Positions 8,374 through 17,931 of a DNA stretch of 64,000 nucleotides are shown one piece after another (within the stretch, counting starts at the first letter, position 1; each line of letters starts with the position of its first letter). The stretch covers positions 17,979 through 81,978 of the forward strand of contig JAGAVZ010000135.1 in NCBI GenBank assembly GCA_017941635.1, given 5' to 3'. This DNA comes from Cellulosilyticum sp. Lineage in GTDB: Bacteria; Bacillota; Clostridia; Lachnospirales; Cellulosilyticaceae. The translations under genes and the position numbers were made by a program. Under the pieces are notes generated by a model. It was not told the origin of the DNA, ran no database searches, and saw nothing but the letters and a program-made list of their open reading frames with translations.

Positions 8374-8583
8374 GTGAAGAATCGTATCCACGAACTACGC
8401 AAAGAACTTAAAGTCACACAAAGTGAATTAGCAGACGCTGTAGATGTAACTAGGCAAACTATTATTTCACTAGAGAACGGCAAATATAATGCCTCATTGA
8501 TACTAGCTCATAAGATTGCTCAATTTTTTAATTTAACGATTGAAGATATATTTATATTTGATCTTGAGGAGGAAAATTTATGA
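8374..8583 (+). CDS. Small XRE/Cro-type transcriptional regulator
   Basis: A 69-residue helix-turn-helix protein of the compact YozG-like type. The HTH covers residues 4-58 (LRKELKVTQSELADAVDVT, then RQTIISLENGKYNASL). GTG start with AAGGAG 7 bases upstream. It overlaps the next gene by 4 bases (ATGA), so the two are translationally coupled. Such regulators are usually paired with a small membrane protein, as here. Autoregulation through the two boxes just upstream is likely. Confidence 0.9.
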   Translation: MKNRIHELRKELKVTQSELADAVDVTRQTIISLENGKYNASLILAHKIAQFFNLTIEDIFIFDLEEENL

Positions 8584-9059
8584 TGTGTTTATTCCAAACA
8601 AACAAAAATACTAGTATTGAAAACTTTAAAAAAATACTTTATAGCCGCATTAAACTATTTTGTGTTTTGGGTGCTTTAGGTATTTTCACACTCACAGTAG
8701 GTATTGTCTCCGTAGTAACTGATTTATTTACTATTGAAGAATACGCAAGTGGTCTGTTAACCGGTTCTGGCTCTGCACTTATTGCCTGTAGCGCTGTTTT
8801 CATTATCTATACATATAAAGTCATTAAGAATGAAGACAGACTTAAAGAAGAACGCTTAAAATATCAGGATGAACGAAATATCCTTATTGCTAACCAATCT
8901 ATTAAAGTAGCTACAGTTGCACTTTTAGCGGCTCTTTATGTCAGCATGATTCTCGTTTTAATCATTAATCATGAGATGCTTTATTACATCTTAGTACCTA
9001 TCTTCGTTTTTTTAATAGCTTACTTAGTAGCTACTGCTTACTTCAATAAACATTATTAG
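8580..9059 (+). CDS. Membrane protein paired with XRE regulator
   Basis: 159 residues with four hydrophobic helices: two near residues 27-50 and 59-79, and two near 107-150, separated by a charged linker (KNEDRLKEERLKYQDERN). GAGGAG precedes the ATG; the start overlaps the stop of the regulator gene. The arrangement (YozG-type HTH plus a DUF2178-like membrane protein) is common in Firmicutes, but the function is not established. It may sense an envelope condition (inference). Confidence 0.75.
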   Translation: MMCLFQTNKNTSIENFKKILYSRIKLFCVLGALGIFTLTVGIVSVVTDLFTIEEYASGLLTGSGSALIACSAVFIIYTYKVIKNEDRLKEERLKYQDERNILIANQSIKVATVALLAALYVSMILVLIINHEMLYYILVPIFVFLIAYLVATAYFNKHY

Positions 9060-9097
9060 ACCAAAAGAATCTATTTACATTTCTTAAACAAAAATAT

Positions 9098-9170
9098 AAA
9101 GCTAGATACCTAAGTGTTTTGAATGCATTCATCCTGGATGCTATTCATCCTACCTAGTATCTAGCTTTTT
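9098..9170 (+). terminator. Terminator of the XRE/membrane-protein operon
   Basis: A 12-bp stem AAAGCTAGATAC / GTATCTAGCTTT with a long loop (which may fold further) and a T-run. Confidence 0.75.
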
Positions 9171-9193
9171 ATCTCTTAGTTGTATTTATATGT

Positions 9194-9279
9194 GCCTATA
9201 CTTATTCATCCATATTTGCATTTTATATGCCTATATTTATCAATTTGTATTTATGCTCATATACGCCTATATTTTATCC
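9194..9279. repeat. Three degenerate repeats with GCCTATA core
   Basis: GCCTATA followed by TTTAT-like text recurs at 9194, 9229 and 9265 (spacing 35 and 36 bp) in AT-rich spacer. Highly degenerate; purpose unknown. Confidence 0.45.
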
Positions 9280-9807
9280 TTGAATAGGCATCTTGCAGTA
9301 ATCACACATCTTAGCCATACCTTTTGGCACCTTATTAATGGCTGTGCAGTGTTTACACGTTACCACTTCTATGTCCACTGATATAAATGTTTGTCCTGTA
9401 ACGATGCCATTTTCTTTATCGCAAACCACGACACAATTTGTTTTGTTATTAATATGCGCATTTCTAAAGTATCCTCTATCAAGAATATCCGTTAATTCTT
9501 CTTTTACTACTTCTGAATTCACTCCTATTCTTGAAGCAATACTTGCCAAATCACCTGTTGGTTCATTAGCTAGAACCTGTGCATATTTTCTTACATTTTT
9601 GATTCTCTCTAATTTCAAATGAGTACGCCAGAGTCCCCATATACCTACTCCTATAAAACCAACGATACAAAAGAGCACATAATCTAATCCTTCTTCTGGT
9701 CCAGCACTTAATCCAGCTATTCCTGAAAATAACCAAACTGCCGCAATAATGCGCCATTTATTAATGAGCTTACGCTCTGTCTCTAATCTAGTTTCTAAAC
9801 GATTCAT
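9274..9807 (-). CDS. Membrane protein with winged-helix-like region and zinc ribbon
   Basis: A 177-residue protein of unknown function. Two hydrophobic helices (about 19-34 and 43-60) are followed by a region resembling a small winged helix (GDLASIASRIGVNSEVVKEE, then LTDILDRGYF, about residues 84-116) and a C-terminal zinc-ribbon-like segment with Cys pairs CKHC and CDYC. Similar membrane/PCI-like/zinc-ribbon proteins occur in Firmicutes next to phage-shock-like genes. Single-gene unit. Role inferred only loosely as envelope sensing. Confidence 0.7.
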   Translation of the reverse strand: MNRLETRLETERKLINKWRIIAAVWLFSGIAGLSAGPEEGLDYVLFCIVGFIGVGIWGLWRTHLKLERIKNVRKYAQVLANEPTGDLASIASRIGVNSEVVKEELTDILDRGYFRNAHINNKTNCVVVCDKENGIVTGQTFISVDIEVVTCKHCTAINKVPKGMAKMCDYCKMPIQG

Positions 9808-10166
9808 GTTGTCCTACTTTCTACTCTTACGTTTACTTTTGACATCTCTAAGTTTTATGAATTCTCGATAAAGTCTACTTAGATTCTACCATATCTTTAC
9901 CTATTTAGTCTTCACATAAAAAATCCGCAGCACTTAGCTAAATGAAGTATCTGCGGATGAACTCTTATTTCTAAAGTCTTTATCCAATATCCTAAAACTT
10001 ATATAGCCTCTTCAAGCATACCCTTAGTTTGGTATACTATTCAAGTATTATATAATAGTATATTTTCCCACTCATTCTATCTTTTCTTTTCAGACTTTGA
10101 CAAACAGCCACATCTATTATAAAACTTCTAGTCTATTTCCATGTTATCTGAAGTAATATAATCAAT
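9808..10166. other. Spacer between zinc-ribbon gene and MATE gene
   Basis: No gene seen. It holds the MATE terminator at 9916-9959 and an AT-rich inverted repeat near 10034-10062 (ATACTATT / AATAGTAT) of unknown meaning. Confidence 0.6.
9916..9959 (-). terminator. Terminator downstream of the MATE gene
   Basis: ATCCGCAG / CTGCGGAT stem with a T6 run on the minus strand. Confidence 0.75.
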
Positions 10167-11528
10167 CTATGCTAGCTGAATATTATTTTTCTGCCATACT
10201 TTTAGATGATAAAGAATGAATAATACAAGTGATGATAATGCGTTACTAATCACTACACAGTACCAAATACTTGCCACACCCATATCTAAGACGCTTTGGC
10301 AAATAAAAAGTGTTATAAATCTAAATACCCATAATCTAGATGCATCTATTGCCATGGTTATCATAGTATGACCTGTTCCATGTAAAAGTCCCATCGTGGT
10401 ATTGTAAATACCATTTGTCCAGCAATAAATTGCTAGAACAACTAAGTATTCTATACCTAATTGAATAACTTCTTCATCTGATGAAAAAATACTTACAATA
10501 GGTCTTGCAATGGCTGGTCTTGATAAAATCACACCACCGATAGCTAAGAATACAACTATCATATTTCTAGCCATACGATAACCTTTATCCGCTCTTTCCA
10601 CTTGTCCTGCACCCATATTTTGACCTACGATTGTAGCTGTTGCTGAGCCCATTGCATTAGACGCTGTACTAATCAAACCATTTACACGATTTCCAATACC
10701 ATATGCTGCTACTGCTGTAGAACCATACGCTAGTACACTCTTACTCATAAGCACAAATCCAAATTGCATTGTACTATTTCCAATGGCTGTTGGAAGACCA
10801 ATTCTTATAATTTCTTTCAGTTTATTACGCTCAAATTTAAAGCCTTTCATATTTAAATGAACTGAATGTGCTTTTCTTGTAAGTGACCAAAAGGCAACCA
10901 TCGCACATGGTACTTTTGCTGTTAAAGTAGCTAATGCTGCCCCCGCTACTCCCCAATCCAATACAACCATAAAGATTGGGTCTAAAATCATATTAAACAC
11001 AACACCACAAGCATTTAATATGAGTGGTTTTACTGTATCACCCTGTGCTTGATTCACAGCTGTAAATAAGTTAATCATAAATAAAAATGGCATATCCAAA
11101 ATAACAATTTGTAAATAAATACGCCCATATGTAAAAACATTTCCTTCTGCACCTAACGCATGTACCATCGCTGGTGTTAATAAACAACATATCACACCAC
11201 ATACTATGGAGAAAATCATAGAACATGCAAATAATTGATTGGTCATTGCCTTTGCATTTTTATAATCCCTGGCACCAACATATTGAGAGATTAATATCGC
11301 CCCCGCTGAAGTGATGCCCATGCCAAAGTTCATAACAATACTTTGAATCGGTGATACTAACGTAATCGCCGCCATATGCTCTGTTCCAATTTTCCCTAAC
11401 CAATAAGTATCAGTTAAATTGTACATCGTCTGAATCAAACTATTAAAAATTACAGGTATTGCTAATGTTAATATTGCGGTTAACATATTTCCTGACAAAA
11501 TCTGTTCTCGATTATACTTTCTTGCCAC
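10167..11528 (-). CDS. MATE-family multidrug/Na+ antiporter
   Basis: A twelve-helix MATE efflux protein, about 453 residues, exporting cationic drugs or metabolites against Na+ or H+. The N-terminal ILSGNMLTAILTLAIPVIFN, the MYNLTDTYWLGKIG motif of helix 2, and the helix 7-8 repeat (GLPTAIGNSTMQFGF) are typical. The longest frame begins at 11537, but AAGGTGG lies 5 bases before the GTG at 11528, so I chose that start; both options use GTG. Single-gene unit. Confidence 0.92.
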   Translation of the reverse strand: MARKYNREQILSGNMLTAILTLAIPVIFNSLIQTMYNLTDTYWLGKIGTEHMAAITLVSPIQSIVMNFGMGITSAGAILISQYVGARDYKNAKAMTNQLFACSMIFSIVCGVICCLLTPAMVHALGAEGNVFTYGRIYLQIVILDMPFLFMINLFTAVNQAQGDTVKPLILNACGVVFNMILDPIFMVVLDWGVAGAALATLTAKVPCAMVAFWSLTRKAHSVHLNMKGFKFERNKLKEIIRIGLPTAIGNSTMQFGFVLMSKSVLAYGSTAVAAYGIGNRVNGLISTASNAMGSATATIVGQNMGAGQVERADKGYRMARNMIVVFLAIGGVILSRPAIARPIVSIFSSDEEVIQLGIEYLVVLAIYCWTNGIYNTTMGLLHGTGHTMITMAIDASRLWVFRFITLFICQSVLDMGVASIWYCVVISNALSSLVLFILYHLKVWQKNNIQLA

Positions 11529-12090
11529 TTTCTCCACCTTATTTCTATGTATTTGCGTCTTTTTTCATGATGTTATATTTTCTAGCCTTCCCAAAATATC
11601 GCTAATACTATTTTAACACAACTACTATTTTTTGTTTGTGTATTATTGTTACCTTTATGTAATTTTAACAATTATTGTACTATTTTTTATACAATTCATT
11701 TCTCTAATTGCTAAAATATGCACGCATGGAAAAGTCCATTTTTCTTCATATTAATATATATAATCCTTATTTAATTAAACTTAATATTTGATTTATATCA
11801 TATTATTATGTATTTCTAAAGTTTGCATATATCATTTTTCTATTTTACAAATTATATCTATAGATTATCTCCCTATTTAATAGATTATGTTTATATATCA
11901 CCTTTTATTTTATAGAATATTCTTAGATATCATCCTTCTATTTTACAGATAATGCTTAGATATTATCTTTTAATCTTATAGAGTATGCTTATACATTATC
12001 TTCCATCTTATATGATAATCTATATTAAAACTTTATATGCAAATGCTAATATAACACATATCCAATTTGTCATTTAAGGAGGCGAGTTTA
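11529..12090. other. AT-rich spacer upstream of the FtsH paralogue
   Basis: No gene on either strand. The right half is a degenerate tandem array of a 33-bp element (listed separately). No clear consensus promoter for the FtsH gene could be picked among the many AT-rich options. Confidence 0.6.
11835..12030. repeat. Degenerate tandem array of a 33-bp element (about six copies)
   Basis: Successive units such as 11901-11933, 11934-11966 and 11967-11999 share a pattern TTTTAYAGAWWATGCTTA followed by ATATTAT, with exact 33-bp period. Earlier units at 11835 and 11869 and a partial one at 12000 are more diverged. Related text occurs at 32533-32640. Confidence 0.75.
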
Positions 12091-13923
12091 TTGCAGGAAC
12101 ACAAACGACCAAAGAAATCTTTAATTTATTACTATAGTATTGTTTTAATTGTTATTGTTATCTTAAACACCTTTGTATTTCCTTTGGTTTTAGATAAACA
12201 TGTTGAAGAAGTGGATTACAACACCTTCCTCAATTCTATTCAAGCAGGCGAGGTAGATGAAGTTGCTCTCGCAGATAATCAAATTACCTTTACTCTGAAG
12301 GACACAGATGGAAATGAAAATAACAACGAAATAAAAGTTTATAAAACAGGCATTTGGCCAGATCAAGATTTAGTTAACAGATTACATGACGCAGGTGTTA
12401 CCTTTACAGCAGAAATTCCTGTACAAACTTCACCTATTTTAGAATTTATATTAAGCTTCGTTCTTCCAATCGGTATTTTCTTCTTACTTGGTCAAGTCAT
12501 GATGAAAGCCATGGGCAAACGTATGGGCGGCGGTAACGCTATGATGTTTGGTAAATCTGATGCTAAGATTTATGTCAAAGCCCAAACAGGCAAACGCTTT
12601 AAAGATGTTGCTGGACAAGATGAAGCTAAAGAAGCACTTCAAGAGATTGTAAACTTCTTACATGATCCTAAAAAGTACTCAGAAATCGGTGCTAAGATGC
12701 CAAAAGGAGCCTTACTTGTAGGCCCTCCAGGAACAGGTAAAACTCTACTTGCACAAGCTGTAGCAGGTGAAGCCAACGTACCATTCTTCTCTATCTCTGG
12801 TTCTGAATTCGTTCAAATGTTTGTAGGGATGGGGGCTGCTAAAGTACGTGACCTCTTCAAACAAGCTAATGAAAAAGCCCCTTGTATTGTTTTCATTGAT
12901 GAGATTGATACAATCGGTAAAAAACGTGATGGTGGCTTTGGTGGTGGTAATGACGAACGTGAACAAACACTTAATCAGCTCCTCACAGAAATGGATGGAT
13001 TCGATGGTTGTAAAGGCGTTGTGATCCTAGCTGCAACTAACCGTCCTGATTCATTAGACAAAGCTCTACTTAGACCAGGTCGTTTCGATAGACGTATCCC
13101 TGTGGAACTTCCTGACCTAAAGGGACGTGAAGCCATCCTTAAAGTTCATGCCAAAAGTGTTAAAATTGATAGTGATGTCGACTTTAATGCCATTGCTAGA
13201 GCCACGGCAGGTGCTTCTGGTGCTGAGCTTGCCAACATCATCAACGAAGGTGCGCTCCGTGCTGTACGTATGGGACGTGGCATCGTCACACAAGAAGACC
13301 TTGAAGAAAGTGTTGAAGTCATCATTGCAGGTTACCAAAGAAAAGGTTCTGCTATTACGAAAAAAGATAAAGAAATCATTGCTTACCATGAAATTGGACA
13401 CGCTCTTGTGGCTGCTAAACAATCACATTCAGCTCCAGTTCATAAAATCACCATTATTCCTCGTACTTCAGGTGCATTAGGTTACACCATGCAGATTGAT
13501 GAGAACGAACGTGTGCTTATGAGCAAAGATGAAATTCTAGACAAAATTGCAACCTTCACAGGTGGTCGTGCTGCTGAGGAACTTATCTTTAACTCAATCA
13601 CTAGCGGTGCTGCTAATGATATTGAACAAGCTACCAAGATGGCTCGTGCCATGATTACACGCTATGGTATGAGTAAAAACTTCGATATGGTGGCACTAGA
13701 AACTGTATCCAACCAATACCTTGGCGGAGATGCCTCTCTTGCTTGTTCACCAGAAACAGCTACACGCATCGACCAAGAGGTTGTTACCATCGTACGTGAG
13801 GCACATGAAAAAGCAATTGAAATTCTTAGAGAAAACTATGATAAGCTCCATGAATTAGCCGCTTACCTCTTAGAAAAGGAAACCATTACAGGCGAAGAAT
13901 TTATGAATATCCTTAACTCATAA
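12091..13923 (+). CDS. ftsH: ATP-dependent zinc metalloprotease, FtsH paralogue
   Basis: Membrane-anchored AAA+ protease degrading unneeded membrane and cytosolic proteins. Two N-terminal helices flank a small extracytoplasmic domain. Walker A (GPPGTGKT, about residues 211-218), Walker B (IVFIDEID) and the SRH (ATNRPD) are intact, and the zinc site HEIGH is near 433-437. The longest frame starts at a TTG at 12067, but AAGGAGG lies just before the TTG at 12091, which I chose (610 residues). HEIGH instead of HEAGH, the unusual ending and the lack of a long acidic tail suggest a second, clostridial-type FtsH rather than the housekeeping copy. Confidence 0.92.
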   Translation: MQEHKRPKKSLIYYYSIVLIVIVILNTFVFPLVLDKHVEEVDYNTFLNSIQAGEVDEVALADNQITFTLKDTDGNENNNEIKVYKTGIWPDQDLVNRLHDAGVTFTAEIPVQTSPILEFILSFVLPIGIFFLLGQVMMKAMGKRMGGGNAMMFGKSDAKIYVKAQTGKRFKDVAGQDEAKEALQEIVNFLHDPKKYSEIGAKMPKGALLVGPPGTGKTLLAQAVAGEANVPFFSISGSEFVQMFVGMGAAKVRDLFKQANEKAPCIVFIDEIDTIGKKRDGGFGGGNDEREQTLNQLLTEMDGFDGCKGVVILAATNRPDSLDKALLRPGRFDRRIPVELPDLKGREAILKVHAKSVKIDSDVDFNAIARATAGASGAELANIINEGALRAVRMGRGIVTQEDLEESVEVIIAGYQRKGSAITKKDKEIIAYHEIGHALVAAKQSHSAPVHKITIIPRTSGALGYTMQIDENERVLMSKDEILDKIATFTGGRAAEELIFNSITSGAANDIEQATKMARAMITRYGMSKNFDMVALETVSNQYLGGDASLACSPETATRIDQEVVTIVREAHEKAIEILRENYDKLHELAAYLLEKETITGEEFMNILNS

Positions 13924-13965
13924 TTTTATTAGCCTATAATTAAATAACTGTACCAAGGACACAAT

Positions 13966-14009
13966 AAAAGTCGGTGAGATATTCCCTCGGAAATATCTCA
14001 CCGACTTTT
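13966..14009. terminator. Bidirectional terminator between ftsH and the histidine kinase
   Basis: A near-perfect stem of about 18 bp (AAAAGTCGGTGAGATAT and complement) with a short loop, serving both convergent transcripts. Confidence 0.92.
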
Positions 14010-14011
14010 AA

Positions 14012-16525
14012 CTATAACTCTACCACCTTATGAGATGTTGCTAAATATTGATTAATTGCATCTATTCCCATTTCATACTCAAGATGTTCCACACATTCTG
14101 TTAGATATGCTAAAAACTCTTCAATCTGTTGTGGGAAACGATACTGCTCAAACTCCTTCAAAACAGCCTCCACACTATCTATATCATAGTTTTCAAACCC
14201 ACTATATAGTCTTTTAATTTTTTTCAAATCCAAGACTTCCCGCATCGTTTTTTCTTCTTGCATTTCATTTTCTTTTAAGTTATTAAAGACCTTCTCTATA
14301 TCATTTAAAATCTGTTCCAATTGCTCTTTAAAATTAAAGAATTTATCTTGTATGAATGTTATATCTTCCAGCTGTGCTGCACTTTCCAAACGCCTTGCAT
14401 AGGTAGCAATTTTGGTTATTCCTAAGTTTTCACTGCTCCCTTTAATAGAATGTACCACTGTTTTAAAGAAATTTAGATCTATATCATTTTTTTCAAGTAA
14501 CTCTGTCATCAAACGACTTGTTTCTTTGCAATAGGTTTTTAGAATTTCAATATATAAATCCTCATTATACTCTACATGTTTCATTCCCTTTTCAATTTCA
14601 ATTCCCTTGATTTTTCTAAGGCCTATCATTTTTTCTGATATACCACGTGCACTGTTATATTTTTTCCCTTTAGGTGCTATTGCTTTAAACTCTTCTTTTT
14701 GTTTAATCAGTGCATCAGGTAAAAACTCTAATAAAATATCTTCTAGTCTTTGTAATTCAATAGGTTTAGATAAGTATGCTTTAAACCCTTCTTGTAAAAA
14801 CATTTCCTTCACACCCGAAATAGCATTGGCTGTAAAGGCAATAATCGGAATCTCTGTATTATATTTATCTTTCTCTTTTCTAATAATACGAACTGTTTCA
14901 ATCCCATCTAATTTCGGCATCATATGGTCCATAAACACAATATCGTAATATTGATGTGCCAAAAGCTCCAATGCCTCTTCTCCACTTGTTGCTGTGTCTA
15001 CCTGCAAATGATGAAGTTGAAGTAAACCTTTAGCTACTCTTAAATTAACTAAGTTATCATCTACAACCAAAACTCTTGCTTCAGGTGCAATAAATTTATA
15101 CTTTTTATTTTCTTCATTGTCCTCTTTATAAGACATCATTCTTACTGGTGTTTGATTGAGGATTTTTTGATAGAGTATTACTGTGAATGTTGTGCCCACA
15201 CCATATTCACTTTCTACAGAAATAACGCCTCCCATCATTTCTAAAAGCTTATGGCAAATCGATAAGCCCAAACCTGTTCCCTCTAACGTATGATTCTTTT
15301 GGATATCCACACGTTCAAAGGTATTAAAGATATTGGCTAAATCCTCTTGTTTAATCCCAATTCCTGTATCTTTTACTTTAATAAGAAGTCTAGCTGCATT
15401 TTCATGCTCTTTCCAATCTATACTTAGTGTAATACAGCCTTCATCGGTATATTTTTCTGCATTACTTAAAAGATTAGTCAAAATTTGTCTAATACGTACC
15501 GAATCACCATATAATTCACATGGCAATGTATCACTAATTTCCACTTTTAATTCTATCGGTCTATCTTCCAAACGGTATTGTACCAGATTCACGACATCAT
15601 TAATGATTGAAGAAAACTGATAGGATGTTTCTACAATCTCCATTTTTCCAGAATCTATTTTTGAAATATCTAAAATATCATTGATAATAGAAAGCAATGA
15701 ACGTGTGGCACTTTCAATCCCTTCTATTTTTTCTCTAACACTTCTACTAATGTCATCACGACTAATAAGCGTTGCAATACCTAATATGGCATTCATCGGC
15801 GTTCTAATTTCATGAGACATATTAGCCAGAAACTCACTTTTTGCCCTATTCGTACTTTCCGCTTCTTTCTTCGCTTCTTCTGCTTCCTGTTTTGCTGCTT
15901 TAATGGTATTCACAGCTTGCTCAAGCATTATTCTTTGCTCTTCGTTTTCTTTTTGCTTTTTCTTATAAATCCACATCTGATAATAAAAAGCACTTCCAAC
16001 CGATAGCCCAATGATAATAATCGCCGTTACAATTTGTATATATTTATTAAACCTTAATACTTGCAGATAGCCTGGTAACATAAAATAATAACTAATGCTG
16101 TAAGTCACTATACACCCTAAGATGTTCACAATTACAAACCTATACAAATTCTTACCTTCTAATAGTAAAAAAGGCAAAACGATTACAATAATATAATAAT
16201 AATTAATAGCAGAATCAATTGTATTCGTTATCAAAATCAAAGATGGAAACGCAATAAAGGCAAATAGTATGCAAAATAAATTAGAGCATATTTTATACTG
16301 CTTTGTACAATTGGCATAAACAAAAATCCCAATAATACTTGTCAACATAAATACACCGAAAATCAAGAATATTATATCGCTTTTCGTTATGATACAAATC
16401 CCTAAATTAAATAGTGCAATAAAAGTTGCTATTACACTACTTATATTTAAAATTTTAACCTTATTATCTTCTTTATTTTTAATGTATTGATTAATAAATT
16501 TTCTTGTATATTCTAATATCATCAT
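14012..16525 (-). CDS. Hybrid sensor histidine kinase (HisKA-HATPase-REC-HPt)
   Basis: An 837-residue multidomain phosphorelay protein. Six or so membrane helices (about residues 28-185) form the sensor, followed by a coiled coil (190-228), HisKA with the phosphorylated His in SHEIRTPMN (H238), HATPase_c with GTGLGLSI, a receiver domain (VLVVDDN; acceptor Asp in VFMDHMMP) and an HPt domain (VVHSIKGSS). It follows the HD-GYP regulator gene with a 16-bp gap, so the two form one operon and probably one relay. No periplasmic ligand domain is evident, so the signal may be membrane-borne. The start has only a weak ribosome site; coupling to the upstream stop is likely. Confidence 0.93.
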   Translation of the reverse strand: MMILEYTRKFINQYIKNKEDNKVKILNISSVIATFIALFNLGICIITKSDIIFLIFGVFMLTSIIGIFVYANCTKQYKICSNLFCILFAFIAFPSLILITNTIDSAINYYYIIVIVLPFLLLEGKNLYRFVIVNILGCIVTYSISYYFMLPGYLQVLRFNKYIQIVTAIIIIGLSVGSAFYYQMWIYKKKQKENEEQRIMLEQAVNTIKAAKQEAEEAKKEAESTNRAKSEFLANMSHEIRTPMNAILGIATLISRDDISRSVREKIEGIESATRSLLSIINDILDISKIDSGKMEIVETSYQFSSIINDVVNLVQYRLEDRPIELKVEISDTLPCELYGDSVRIRQILTNLLSNAEKYTDEGCITLSIDWKEHENAARLLIKVKDTGIGIKQEDLANIFNTFERVDIQKNHTLEGTGLGLSICHKLLEMMGGVISVESEYGVGTTFTVILYQKILNQTPVRMMSYKEDNEENKKYKFIAPEARVLVVDDNLVNLRVAKGLLQLHHLQVDTATSGEEALELLAHQYYDIVFMDHMMPKLDGIETVRIIRKEKDKYNTEIPIIAFTANAISGVKEMFLQEGFKAYLSKPIELQRLEDILLEFLPDALIKQKEEFKAIAPKGKKYNSARGISEKMIGLRKIKGIEIEKGMKHVEYNEDLYIEILKTYCKETSRLMTELLEKNDIDLNFFKTVVHSIKGSSENLGITKIATYARRLESAAQLEDITFIQDKFFNFKEQLEQILNDIEKVFNNLKENEMQEEKTMREVLDLKKIKRLYSGFENYDIDSVEAVLKEFEQYRFPQQIEEFLAYLTECVEHLEYEMGIDAINQYLATSHKVVEL

Positions 16526-16541
16526 CCTAATATAATCCTAG

Positions 16542-17564
16542 CTACTTTGTTCTTAAAGCAATCTGATGGAATTCCTCCTTTACCTCTTCAAATACTTCAA
16601 CAATTATAGGATCAAATTGTGTTCCTTTCCCCTCCATAATAATTTTACATGCCTCTTCATGTGACATCGCTTTACGATATACTCTCTCTTCAATAAGGGC
16701 ATCGTACACATCTGCAATTGCCATAATACGGCCACTCAGCGGAATCCCATGACCTTTTAAGCCATAAGGATAACCTGTACCATCAAATTTTTCATGATGA
16801 CTCAATGCTACCTCTTTAGCTAATCCTAGATATTTATAAACAGGTGTTTTTTTAATCATTTTATCTAAAACACGTGCACCAATCGTTGTATGTTCTTTCA
16901 TTTGTTCAAACTCTTCATTGGTCAAACGTCCTGGTTTTAATAAAATCAAATCACTGATACCAATTTTACCAATATCATGCAGTGCCGCTGAACAAACCAA
17001 TTCTTCTATGTACGCTTCATTAAGTATTTCTGGATAAGCCCCTCTTTTCATCAACTCTCTAGATAAAACCTCTACATACTGCTTTGTACGTTCTACATGC
17101 CCTCCAGTCTCATTATCCCTACACTCAATAAGCTGTGAGAAATTACTAATAATACTATCTTGCAAAGATTTAACCACCTGCTCCAAATAGTTCTGCTGTC
17201 CCGAAAGCTGCAAATGTATATCAATCCGATGCAACATGCTACTCTTAGCAAAAGGTTTTGTAATAAAGTCCACTGCTCCATATTCAAAGCCTTGTGATTC
17301 AATCTCTCTACTGGCTGTTGCCGTTAAAAAAATAACAGGAATCTTAGCTGTCTTCGGCTCAGACTTTAATCGTCTAATCGTTTCAAAACCATCCATCTCT
17401 GGCATCTGTATATCTAATAAAATTAAATCAGGTCTATGTTTCTCACAAAACGCTAAGGCCTGCTTACCTGATTTAGTTAAACTAATTTTATAATGATCTT
17501 GTAAAAGACTTTGAGCTAGCTTTAAATTTGAAATGTTGTCATCAACTAATAATATATGTTTCAT
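16542..17564 (-). CDS. Response regulator with HD-GYP domain (c-di-GMP phosphodiesterase)
   Basis: 340 residues. Receiver domain 1-115 with acceptor D51 (LILLDIQMP) and Lys in ITKPF. A linker helix precedes the HD-GYP domain (about 145-325): catalytic HD in AALHDIGK (196-197), and the second signature HHEKFDGTGYP (256-266), which contains the GYP motif intact. Such proteins hydrolyse cyclic di-GMP and lower it on phosphorylation. It is the first gene of the operon with the hybrid kinase. GAGGG lies before the ATG. Confidence 0.94.
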   Translation of the reverse strand: MKHILLVDDNISNLKLAQSLLQDHYKISLTKSGKQALAFCEKHRPDLILLDIQMPEMDGFETIRRLKSEPKTAKIPVIFLTATASREIESQGFEYGAVDFITKPFAKSSMLHRIDIHLQLSGQQNYLEQVVKSLQDSIISNFSQLIECRDNETGGHVERTKQYVEVLSRELMKRGAYPEILNEAYIEELVCSAALHDIGKIGISDLILLKPGRLTNEEFEQMKEHTTIGARVLDKMIKKTPVYKYLGLAKEVALSHHEKFDGTGYPYGLKGHGIPLSGRIMAIADVYDALIEERVYRKAMSHEEACKIIMEGKGTQFDPIIVEVFEEVKEEFHQIALRTK

Positions 17565-17931
17565 ATGTTGTCTCTACCCTCATTCTTAGATTTCTATATT
17601 TATTTCTACACTGTGTTTAGTTTTTCATCATACTTTATTAAGCTTTATGGTTAATTCTTTATTAGCCTTCTTGTGCTTTTCATTAATCACTTTGTTTAAG
17701 TCAGATAATCTCTTTAACATATTACTTCAAGTATACTTTTACCAAAATTTTCTTTCAATTCTAGCTTATATTTCTTACACTTTTATGTCTTTGAAGGCAA
17801 CTTTATTAATATTATAATATTTTTAATGCTAATTCATTTAAATCAGATAGAAATATTGTTTATTCTTATAAATAATATTTCTATCCTACTCATATGAATC
17901 AGATTATATATTTTAGAGAGGTGTACATATC
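17565..17931. other. Spacer between HD-GYP gene and L,D-transpeptidase gene
   Basis: Divergent promoters must lie here. A perfect 12-bp inverted repeat (GATAGAAATATT / AATATTTCTATC) at 17846-17885, about 50 bp before the transpeptidase start, is a possible operator. A 30-codon minus-strand frame at 17628-17720 (MLKRLSDLNKVINEK start) has only a weak ribosome site, so I leave it as unproven. Confidence 0.5.

Noticed and set aside
9190..9381. 63-codon + strand frame rich in Tyr/Ile
   Set aside because: It runs through low-complexity repeats and overlaps the C-terminus of the zinc-ribbon protein gene in antisense.
10034..10062. Inverted repeat ATACTATT / AATAGTAT as an operator
   Set aside because: Short arms in very AT-rich DNA, far downstream of the MATE gene with no start nearby; likely chance.
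17628..17720. 30-codon minus-strand frame upstream of the HD-GYP gene
   Set aside because: The ribosome site is weak (TGAAG) and there is no family resemblance; kept only as a note in the spacer entry.
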